Part shown: positions 55,312 through 64,000 of the stretch, one piece after another
Layout of the letters: the number at the start of each line of letters is the position of its first letter
Numbering within the stretch: the stretch's first letter is position 1
DNA from: Plasmodium brasilianum
Lineage: Eukaryota; Apicomplexa; Aconoidasida; Haemosporida; Plasmodiidae
Reading direction: 5' to 3'
Assembly: GCF_023973825.1 (NCBI RefSeq)
Contig: NC_090122.1
Coordinates: forward strand, 1,358,130-1,422,129
Length of the DNA stretch: 64,000 nt
Position numbers and translations under genes: made by a program
The notes under the pieces: generated by a model
Database searches by the model: none
What the model was told of the DNA's origin: nothing
Seen by the model: only the letters and a program-made list of their open reading frames with translations

Positions 55312-58300
55312 ATGGCTCAACATAACATATTTGACACCAAGGGAACGAAGGGTAAGAGAAAGAAAAACATCATAAGAACAAAAAATAGTAAAGGGAGAAT
55401 TCCTGTGCCAAAAGAGACCAGTGAAAGATATAAAAGCATTTTAGATTATTATATAAAAGAGAAAAAAACAAACAAATTTATTGACAAGAGGAAAGGTAAA
55501 AATTTGCATAAAAGCAGTAGAAAACGTGAAAAGAAAAGAATTTTTAATTTAAATGATGATTCAAATTTAATTGATAAGCATATTAGCACAAATTTTGATA
55601 ATCCCACTAGTGACAATTCCGGGAGTTCCGGAAGTAACAGTGGGAAATTACGTGGTAGGTTAAAAGATAACCGGAACAGTAATACTAAAAATAGCTATTT
55701 TCAAAAAAAGATCGAAAAAAAAAAATTATGGAAAATTAAGAATTACGGAATAAATGATAAGTTACTAAAATTTGACGCACATTTTGATGACATTAGAAGG
55801 AGTGTCCTTTGCGTAAATAACAATATTAGTAGTGAAATAAAAAATGGGGATTTGGAGAATAGAAGAGGGGAAAAAATAAATGATATTAACGTTACACATA
55901 ACACTGAACAAGTAGAAAAACTTAGTGTACACAGCAAATGTAAGCATACCGAGCCAGTTGGTGAGAACACATATACAAGTGTAAACAGGAAGGGAAAAGA
56001 TCGACTATTGGATTTAGATAAATACTCAAACAAAAAAATTTATGAAAAGAGAAATAAAGTTATTATAGTGAACCAGAGAGTGGTGAGTACTAATGGGCAT
56101 GATGGTAGGATAGAACATGGTTCCAAGATCTCTTCTGTAACAGAACATGAAAAAAGGTGTACTCCACATGTAGCAAGTGAAGAAGAATTTCATACGAATA
56201 AGTTAATTAATGCGAAAAAGGAAGAGAGTGGTAAAATTGGCTTGTCTGATAAAGAAGGAAAAAATGAAGATAATTACAAATGCGCAAAGGGAAATTCGTT
56301 CTGTTATATTTCGGACGAGAGTGACAATGAAATTATTGAGGAAATATTTAATTATAATTCAATTCCAATCAATACAACAGAAACTGTTGATATTCCAAAA
56401 GACGAAATAGATGGAGTATTAGAAAGATTTTTAATGGACGGAAATAATAAAGTTAGCAGCTATTTTATTAACGATTTAAATGAAGAAAAAAATAAATTAC
56501 CTATCTCTATTTGTATTGAAAATAAAGTATATGAGCTGAAAGATATGGTACAACTGATGGATAGACATAATTTTTGTTCACAAAAAAAATTATTATATAG
56601 AATATACTATTTAAATGTATTTAATAATGAAAAGAAGAAAAGGAGCATATCTCATGGGTCTCTCTTTTTTTCCTTATTGGATTATTGTGTACTAAATATA
56701 TATAAATGTTTAAGGCATAACTTAAAATTATATAATCTTTTCCAAAATTACAAAGACATAATTTTACTGTTTTGTCATAGTATGAAAAAAGAAGTTTATT
56801 TGTATATTTCATTTTTATTGTTAATTACATTCTGCAAAACTGTGAAAGGCGAAAATAAATATAATGAATTTTATAAAAATAAAAAAAGAGTTTTGAAGGA
56901 ATATATAGATTTAAACAAATGTAAGGCAAATAAAAAATATGATGTTTATATATATTCAAGAATATTAGAAAGTGCAGAATTGTTTAATTCAATTTTTGAA
57001 AAATATTACCAAGATGGTGGTAATGTATCGTATATGCACTTTTCCATTTTATTTTTAGCCTTACTTTTATACCCAATAAATAAAAACAGCACCAATGCAA
57101 AGATGGCGCATGGTGAAAGTAATAATGATGATAATATCAATAATGATGATGATATTAACAGTAATACCACGAAAGGGAAAGAGAGGAACATAACGCACAA
57201 CTATTTTATAGACATCAATAAGCACAATAAGGACGATGAAATCATTTTGAATAAGTTTCTTCATTTGGAAGAGGATCATAGCCATTTGGAGGAGGAGGAG
57301 GAGGAAAAATCAGTATTCATTTCCTACATAACGGAATTTATCGAATATTTGTTTTACACGTATTTTTATTCAAACAATAGTAATTTAGTATGTAAACAAG
57401 TTGAACAAAATTATGATTATATATTTAATGGTAACACATACGCAGATGGAACAAGTATAGAAGAATGTATAAGAAATATTGAGCATTCTTTTTCTTTTAA
57501 ATGTTTTTCCGAAAATATGAATGATGAAGAAATAAATAAAGAATTAACAAAAGGTGAGGATAGTAAAAGAGAAGTAAAAATGGTAGTTATAAACCACCAC
57601 CTTGGAATATTTAAAAAAAAAAAAGAGTTAAAGAATGCCGTGGTGTTGTTAAATATATATAACATAATTTTAGAAAATAGTAATAAAAAATATAGCCCTG
57701 CTTTTTTTTATTTGTCATTTAAAATTTTAAATACTTTGTTATATTATATTATTTATGAAAAGAAAAAAAAAAAAGAAGTAAAAAATAGGAGTAATAAAGA
57801 AGACGAACAGATAAGAAAAACAGGAGAAGAGCGATATAGGAAAAACAAAGATTATTTATATGAATTATCATTTAATACATTTAATAATTTAATATTATTT
57901 TTGAAAGGTTATATTGACAATGATATGAATATTTACATATTGCTAAACCACATAGTTGTACCAAGCCTATTTTATTTGTACGCAAACTATTTACATTTCA
58001 TAATTAAATTTAGCATAAAAATTGATTTTATGAATATTATTACTAGTATTCGAAATTCAACTATTTCAGAATCGTTAAATGCATATAATAATACTTCTAA
58101 AATATATAATAGTAAAAAAAAAGAAAAATATTTCTTTTCCCTACTATATATGTATAAACTAGTGGAGTATTCAACGGCATTTCGTATTAAGACAGTAATA
58201 CACACAAGTAGAAACCAACAGAGTATTCCTGTATTTACCCCCAAATATGTCAATAATAGGAACGCCAAAGACCTTTATTTTATGAACAACAATCAAAGGA

Positions 58301-58626
58301 AGTTTGCAGAAATGAAATCTTTAAAAAAGAAAATCAAGCAGCAGAAAAAATTGGATTACAATGAGGTAATACGCGAGAGTTTATGCGCGTGCGCGTATAT
58401 GAGTTATCGTTTGTTCGTTTGTTCGTTTGTTTTCTCGTTCGTTTGGTCATCCTTTTTTTCTTTTTGCTTTTTTCAGATGAAGAAGGAGAATAGTTACCTC
58501 ATCGGGCTTAAGGCAAGAGAAGAGCAGGAGAGGGTAAGGAGAAACCGGGAAAAATACAAAAAAATAAAATTGATGGCAAAGCAGGATGTTGAAGAATATA
58601 ATAAAATGAAGACCTACACGCACTAA
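55312..58626 (+). CDS. NOP14: Nucleolar protein 14 (NOP14), two exons
   Basis: NOP14 acts in the small-subunit processome, for 18S rRNA maturation. Exon 1 is 55312-58365 and exon 2 58477-58626, giving 1067 residues. The N-terminus matches NOP14: IPVPKETSERYKSILDYYIK, then KFIDKRKGKN and EKKRIFNLNDDSNL. The C-terminus matches too: SIPVFTPKYV, then a basic helix through KFAEMKSLKKKIKQQ, YNE-MKKENSYLIGLKA, and EKYKKIKLM. The 111-nt intron (58366-58476) has no stop and a length divisible by three, so unspliced the ORF reads 1104 residues, with a Cys/Phe-rich 37-residue insert in the middle of this motif. The middle of the protein has Asn/Asp-rich and Glu-rich insertions. Confidence 0.9.
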   Translation: MAQHNIFDTKGTKGKRKKNIIRTKNSKGRIPVPKETSERYKSILDYYIKEKKTNKFIDKRKGKNLHKSSRKREKKRIFNLNDDSNLIDKHISTNFDNPTSDNSGSSGSNSGKLRGRLKDNRNSNTKNSYFQKKIEKKKLWKIKNYGINDKLLKFDAHFDDIRRSVLCVNNNISSEIKNGDLENRRGEKINDINVTHNTEQVEKLSVHSKCKHTEPVGENTYTSVNRKGKDRLLDLDKYSNKKIYEKRNKVIIVNQRVVSTNGHDGRIEHGSKISSVTEHEKRCTPHVASEEEFHTNKLINAKKEESGKIGLSDKEGKNEDNYKCAKGNSFCYISDESDNEIIEEIFNYNSIPINTTETVDIPKDEIDGVLERFLMDGNNKVSSYFINDLNEEKNKLPISICIENKVYELKDMVQLMDRHNFCSQKKLLYRIYYLNVFNNEKKKRSISHGSLFFSLLDYCVLNIYKCLRHNLKLYNLFQNYKDIILLFCHSMKKEVYLYISFLLLITFCKTVKGENKYNEFYKNKKRVLKEYIDLNKCKANKKYDVYIYSRILESAELFNSIFEKYYQDGGNVSYMHFSILFLALLLYPINKNSTNAKMAHGESNNDDNINNDDDINSNTTKGKERNITHNYFIDINKHNKDDEIILNKFLHLEEDHSHLEEEEEEKSVFISYITEFIEYLFYTYFYSNNSNLVCKQVEQNYDYIFNGNTYADGTSIEECIRNIEHSFSFKCFSENMNDEEINKELTKGEDSKREVKMVVINHHLGIFKKKKELKNAVVLLNIYNIILENSNKKYSPAFFYLSFKILNTLLYYIIYEKKKKKEVKNRSNKEDEQIRKTGEERYRKNKDYLYELSFNTFNNLILFLKGYIDNDMNIYILLNHIVVPSLFYLYANYLHFIIKFSIKIDFMNIITSIRNSTISESLNAYNNTSKIYNSKKKEKYFFSLLYMYKLVEYSTAFRIKTVIHTSRNQQSIPVFTPKYVNNRNAKDLYFMNNNQRKFAEMKSLKKKIKQQKKLDYNEVIRESLCACAYMSYRLFVCSFVFSFVWSSFFSFCFFQMKKENSYLIGLKAREEQERVRRNREKYKKIKLMAKQDVEEYNKMKTYTH
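58366..58476 (+). other. NOP14 intron, in frame and stop-free
   Basis: GTAATA donor after AATGAG, pyrimidine-rich end and TTTTTTCAG acceptor. Its 111 nt encode a hydrophobic Cys/Phe/Ser insert if retained. Removing it restores the conserved NOP14 C-terminal helix. Confidence 0.88.
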
Positions 58627-59377
58627 GAGGGGGTGAGAGGTAAAAGGCACCCGAGGTACAAGCTCACGCACACACACACATCATTACCGCATACGTGAAT
58701 ACATGCCTATGTATATATATGTGCGCACGTGTACACCACTACAACATCCAATTTTTTGATGAATTTTGGTAGCTACTACTGCCTTTGCCTTGTTCCCCTA
58801 GTAGTATTTTATGGTATGATAATTTTATTGTCATGCACGAATTTTAATATTAAACATTAAGCCGTATGCGTAATGCATAATGAGTAATGTGTTAAGCATT
58901 AAATATCTTAATAGTTTAAAATTAAAAAAACAATAAAATTACAATAAAATTACAATAAAATTACAATAAAAATACAATAACAATACAATAATATTAAACT
59001 ATAAAATAAAATTAAAGTATATTTATAACATAGTTTAGCTTTTTTTCGTGTTTATATGCATCGCTAATATAATTAATCATGTAAGTGTATCTTTGATGAT
59101 TTTCATAAGTAGAATAAATAAAATGATATAAACCAAAAGGCATAATGAAATTTCCTTTTCTTCATTAAATACGAATAAATTTAATGGCAATATAATAAAA
59201 ATATGACGCAAAAGTAAAATTAAACCTTATATAAAGAAAGTATTAAGGAGAGAAAAAAGGATAAGAAAGGAATGGGGAGAAATAAAAAAAAAAAAAAAAA
59301 AAAAAATGATACTATACGAAAAGTCAATCACTTCGTAAATATTGCAAAGTTTCTTCTGCGGCTTGACAGTTTGTGCA

Positions 59378-59413
<36 letters not shown>

Positions 59414-59608
59414 CATATTATATACATTTCTTATTGACATACATTATAAACATACATTATACAGACAAACACGTACGTTCACAAGATATATATAGAAACG
59501 CGTATTCGTTCATATACACATACACCTGTATTGACGTACACTCAAGCCCTTGCCAATTTTTCAGAGCACGCATCCATTAATGGATCTTAAATTTAGTTAG
59601 ACACCTTT
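58627..59608. other. Convergent intergenic region
   Basis: 3' flanks of NOP14 and the last gene. Contains an 11-bp ATTACAATAAA array (about 58930-58990), an A run near 59286-59306 and an AT run near 59381-59408. No gene is supportable. Confidence 0.65.
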
Positions 59609-62600
59609 TTACTTTTTTTTGGGGGACTCGAAGTTAAAATCCTCGTTCATCATATTACGTATGTGCTTTAATTTTAGCCCACACCACTCATATTTATTTA
59701 TATACGTTGATGTGTAATTCTTTTCATTTAATTTATTTTGCATAGATATATGATCATATAAATTATTTATGTTCGTTCTTATTTTTATTATACTTGAAAT
59801 GTTTTCATTTATGTCCTCATAAAAAATATTCGAAATTAAATCCCTCCATCCGTTTCTTTTTAATAAGCCCAGGCTTTCCCTTTCCTCCTTCTTGGGAATC
59901 ATGTAGTACATGTACAGTTCACTGCATCCTGGGAGGCACGCATAAAGGGGAATAAAAAGGAAATACAGTGATATAAAAAATATAAAAAAAAATCATTTTT
60001 TGCGCTTATTTTTTTATCCTTTTTGTTCATAAATTTTTATACACACACGCACATATATATATATATATGTATAGTTTATTTGTTTGTACATTTATGCACT
60101 TTCTTTTTTTTTTTTTTTTTTTTTTTGCCCATTTACATTTTGAACATCTGCTATCATTTTACGAACTCACCTATGATCCTTTCATAGGAATCCTCAACAT
60201 CGGATATATTATTTTTGATTGATGTGCATGGACATGTATTTGATAATTCAGCTGTTTTTCCAATATTTTCTTTTTTAATATTCTTAAGGTTCAAGTCATA
60301 ATGAACAGAAAAACAATCTGTGTCATAGTGCATGTTTAAACACATGTATTTATATGAGCATAACAATAAATAACACTGTCTGGGGAATATATCAATATCA
60401 CTAAATATTATGTACAAAAATTTATCCGACAACTTTTTGTTATTATTACATTTATCATCTTTTAATGATTCATTCTGACTAAAAGTGGGGTACGTATAAT
60501 TACAATTATGCTCAACATTATGATGACATATATCATATTTATGTATTGTTGAACTGTTTAGAATTGATGCGCATTCTTTATTAAAATTTAGGAAGTACGT
60601 AGCAGGGTACAGATAGGCAGAAAAATTGCTAAAATATTGCTCTTCACTTTTTACATATGTATTATTATTATTATTACTATTACTATTACTATTACTATCA
60701 TTATCATATTCAAAAACAATATTATCGTTGCTATTACCATTTTTGTTACTCTCTCGAAGTAAGTGTAATCTATCATAAAAGCTTTTCTTTTTCTTCGATG
60801 AGTGTTTTGTTCTGGTAGTTTCTTTTTCTTTTTCTTTTTCGCGGTGGTCCTCCCCCATCTGCTGCTCTTGTTGCTTCTGCTGCTGCTCCTCCTCTTCGCT
60901 GCCAACATCATTCATGTGCATATCTTCCCTTACTTCTTTCCTGGCATTCGCCGCATTAACTAACTGATTACAAATAGCTTTATTTTCTGAACATATATTA
61001 TTATTTAGAAATGCCTCTAAAATAACTCTAGGTAGAAACGCACACAAAATATGATACGTTGATTTAGCATTCAAAAATGGATGAGCCCAAATACATTTAA
61101 TATTTAATTCAGATGTACCTAAATACTCAATTAAACAACCACATATAATTTTAGAAATATGAATAGAATTTCCATCAACTGTTGTCGGAAAAGAATTAGT
61201 ATTTAATGTTATAATGATACCAGAAAAATCATCTAATAGTATATCATCATAACTATTTTGTATATTTTCTAATAAACTTTTATCCAATTCTAATAATTGA
61301 AAAGGTAAATTTCTATTTCTAATATCATTCTTTTTATTAATCAAGTTTTCCACATAGCTCCAATTTATTAACATTTTTTCATGTAAAAAATGACGATGTC
61401 TATATATATTAGAATATTTGAAGAAATTTAAACTACTGCTTAGTATTACATCAATCTTTTTTTCCTTAATTTTAATTTCTGTTATTGTTTCTTTTAATTT
61501 TTTATACCTTACTTCTTCATTCTTGATCTTCTTGTATTTCATATAGTTCTCTTCTTCGCTATTATTAGCCGTTAAACTGTTTATAAGATCGCGGATGAAC
61601 TCGTTTTTGGCTCTTTTTATCTCACTTTGCTTATCCGTCGTACTGCTAGTATTAGTTGTGCCGCTAGTATTAGTTGTGCCGCTAGTATTAGTTGTGCCGC
61701 TAGTATTAGTTGTGCCGCTAACATTTGTTGTGCCAACGTATTTCTTCATTCCTCTCTCTTTGGCCTCTTCTTGGCCAACATATTCACCTCGATTCAATTT
61801 TTCAAATATACCTAAAAAATTTTTATATTCTTTTTCTATAACCTCTTTAGCACTATCACTCAAATAATTTAAATTATCATAAGAATTTCCCTTTTCCAAT
61901 TTTTTATTTTCAACTTCTTTTTTTTTTTTTATTTTTGCATGACTGCTCTTTTTGTATTCTCTTCCGTTATTCTCGTTATACGGACCGTTTATTTCCTTAT
62001 TTGAAAAAAAAGCCTTATCTTTCGAAATGAACTCCAGTTCGTTTTCATCTACATCAGTTTCACAGCTGTTTATGTCATGGTTATCATTATGGATACCATT
62101 ATAGCCACCACTGCAACCACCATTATTGCTATCATCATTACTGTTCTTTTTACTAATTACCAATTGCGGGAAATCCAAAAGGTTGTCAGCACTTACCAAT
62201 TCCTTATCCTTTTCTTTATCATGAGAATCTATTATATGCCTAACGATACGTGTGTCATTATTATTTTCATTTTTGTCCGAACATATATCCATATTCACAT
62301 TGGGAAATGTGGGATGTTGTTTCTCTGTGTTTTCTTCTTTGGAATATTTTTTTTCATTTTTCTCATCCTTCATGACATTCTCTTTTTTCTCCTTCTCTTC
62401 CATCTCCCCCTTTGCTTTTGCTCCCTCCTCTTTTTCCTGGCCTCCCTTTTCCGTTTTCATCTCAGAAGTAGCTTCCTCCCTCTTACTGCCTTCTCTTTTT
62501 CCCTTTAATTCATTTTTATAATCATTTATTATACTGACAATTTTCTTTTTTTTTTCAATAAGTAATTTTAAATCATCTGGAATACTAATAGGTAGGTGTT

Positions 62601-64000
62601 CAATTTTAAGATTTAAATTATACATTTTAAAAAATTCATTCGTTTCATTAATTAATTTTTTACTTTGATCAATAGCAAAATCTGGGAATTTTAATTTTAA
62701 ATTACTGGTATAATTTTTTTCATTTTTCTCATCATTCGTTTGTATTTTGTTTAGGTTATCTTCACATTTCACTTCGTTAGAACTATTTAATATATTATCA
62801 TAAATTTCATTTTTGCTTATATCACTTACGATGCACAATTTTTTCTCTTTATTATTCCTCTCTTGTATATAACCCTCATTATGATCGTCAATTTTTTTTT
62901 TTATTTTTTTTTTTTCCTCTAAATCATTTGTTGGACTATCTACATTTATACGCGTATCATTAGGATAGACTACAAATTTAATGTGTTTATCTAGATGACC
63001 TTCATTTTTCCAGTTGGCATTTATGTTATCACTTGTATAGGGTTCATCACTGTGTAGATTGCTTCCACCGACCTGGATAACATTATCATCATTATTATTA
63101 CAACCATTCGTGCTGTTACCACCATTCGTGCTGTTACCACCATTCGTGCTATTACCACCATTCGTGTTATTATCACCATTAGTACTGTTCGTACTATTAT
63201 CATTATTTTTATCATCGCCGCAGGTTTTACTATGTTCGTCCAACTCATTCCTTTTCTGCGTTGTATCCCCCGTTTCAGTAACCTCCTTTTCACTAGAATT
63301 GTCCAAACCGTTTTTACTTGAGCTAATTATACCATTACAAATGTAATTACATGTGTCATTTCCACTATCCTTGTTATATTCCTTCAACTCTTCAATATGT
63401 ATTTCTAACAAGCCAACCTCATCACCATTAACTTTATTGCTATGTGCAGTTCTTTCATGAGATAAATCTGTGTTCTGAGTGTTGGAAGCGTAAGGAAGGA
63501 ACTCCTTTTTTCCATTTTTCTCTATTAGACTTTTAAAAATTTCATCAATTCTGTTTACTTTTTTGTCTTTTCCACTATTTTTTGCAAAATTTAAATTGTT
63601 CATTTCGCTTGTTGTAGTACTACTTACTACTTTTGTCTTCTTGGATAAGCTTTTTTTTGTTATAATTTTTGTTTTCTTTTCTTCTCCTCTTGTACTACTA
63701 ATATCATTTTCATCTCTTATGCCTATTTCTACTTCATTCTCTGGTAAACTGTTTTCTACACTTTTCAAACTTGTTCCTTTTACCTTTTTAGCATTATCTG
63801 TAGCTGTAACTGCAACTGTAGTTGTAACTGCAACTGTAGCTATAACTGAATCTGTATCTTTTTTTATGATTTCATTATTAGATTTGTTCTCATCTTCATT
63901 TAAGCTCTTTACATTGAAGTACATCTTATTGCTCGCATCGAATGTTTTGTTTTTCTTTTCCTCCTCATCCTTTTTAAATGATAAAAAAGTGCATATACTA
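59609..64000 (-). CDS. Large protein of unknown function, two visible exons, 5' end outside window
   Basis: The downstream exon is 59928-59609 and the upstream exon runs from the right edge to 60171. The intron 60170-59929 has a GTGAGT donor and CCCAG acceptor, giving YERIIG-CSELYMYYMIPK. The frame is open from 63924 (an ATG) to 64000 with coding-like sequence (SFKKDEEEKKNKTFDASNK), so the gene probably starts beyond the window. At least 1382 residues are visible. Most are low-complexity Asn/Lys/Glu/Ser. Two ordered parts stand out: about 61010-61560 (RHRHFLHEKMLINWSYVENL to IKCIWAHPFLNAK) and the last 250 residues, including the second exon (NGWRDLISNIFYEDI). I do not recognise the family; the former has a faint KAT11-like look, treated in the findings. 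Confidence 0.82.
59929..60170 (-). other. Intron of the last gene
   Basis: 242-nt intron; GTGAGT donor, CCTCCCAG acceptor. Reading through the donor gives GEFVK then a stop, which supports splicing. Confidence 0.85.
61640..61740 (-). repeat. 18-bp coding repeat (TTNTSG)
   Basis: About five in-frame copies of a 6-residue Thr/Asn/Ser/Gly unit in the last gene. Confidence 0.9.
63105..63185 (-). repeat. 18-bp coding repeat (GGNSTN)
   Basis: Four or five in-frame copies of Gly-Gly-Asn-Ser-Thr-Asn in the last gene. Confidence 0.88.

Noticed and set aside
63924..64000. 63924 as the true start of the last gene
   Set aside because: The frame stays open to the edge with coding-like residues, so the gene probably starts outside.
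1..64000. tRNA, rRNA, transposon, CRISPR
   Set aside because: No cloverleaf or T-loop signature, no rRNA-like stretch, no reverse transcriptase or transposase, and no spaced direct repeats with unique spacers were found.

Overview
This is nuclear DNA of a Plasmodium species. Strongly AT-rich intergenic DNA is full of A/T homopolymers, AT dinucleotide runs and minisatellites. The proteins carry Asn/Asp/Lys-rich insertions and short tandem peptide repeats. Introns are short and GT-AG. Several products are typical of malaria parasites: an aquaglyceroporin with NLA/NPS motifs, a mitochondrial glycine-cleavage H protein, and a CRT-like transporter. The order OSBP, CCT1, RPA2, transporters, PRP38, ribosomal L2, aquaglyceroporin, GCVH resembles what I remember of P. 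falciparum chromosome 11 upstream of AMA1; this was not checked. Intergenic DNA looks less extreme in AT than P. falciparum, so a non-falciparum species is likely, but I cannot name it.

Layout from left to right. 1-1727 (-): N-terminal part of an oxysterol-binding protein, cut by the window edge. 4352-6577 (-): unknown protein with signal peptide and one transmembrane segment. 6654-6932 (+): doubtful small spliced gene. 10779-13754 (+): DSK2/ubiquilin. 15769-19098 (-): RRM plus RING protein. 22553-24467 (-): CCT1, two exons. 28198-29019 (+): RPA2. 30249-34409 (-): CRT-like transporter with very large loops. 37100-41460 (+): neurotransmitter:sodium-symporter-like transporter, split into two frames by a run of 30 A. 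42241-44076 (-): PRP38, two exons. 45086-46096 (+): mitochondrial ribosomal L2. 48336-49109 (+): aquaglyceroporin. 51222-51833 (+): glycine-cleavage H protein. 53237-53326 (+): candidate 29-residue membrane microprotein. 55312-58626 (+): NOP14, two exons. 59609-64000 (-): large unknown protein, cut by the right edge.

The genes are mostly single-copy housekeeping functions: protein folding and turnover (CCT1, DSK2, RING protein), DNA replication (RPA2), splicing (PRP38), ribosome biogenesis and mitochondrial translation (NOP14, L2), lipoate and one-carbon metabolism (GCVH), and membrane transport (CRT-like, NSS-like, AQP). They do not form an operon or a single pathway. Observations most worth a second look are the A30 frameshift in the NSS-like gene, the stop-free 111-nt intron in NOP14, the 29-codon Cys-rich membrane ORF, the CRT-like protein, a GC-rich hairpin locus near 35.8 kb, and a faint KAT11-like stretch in the last gene. 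I saw no tRNA or rRNA gene, transposon or CRISPR array.
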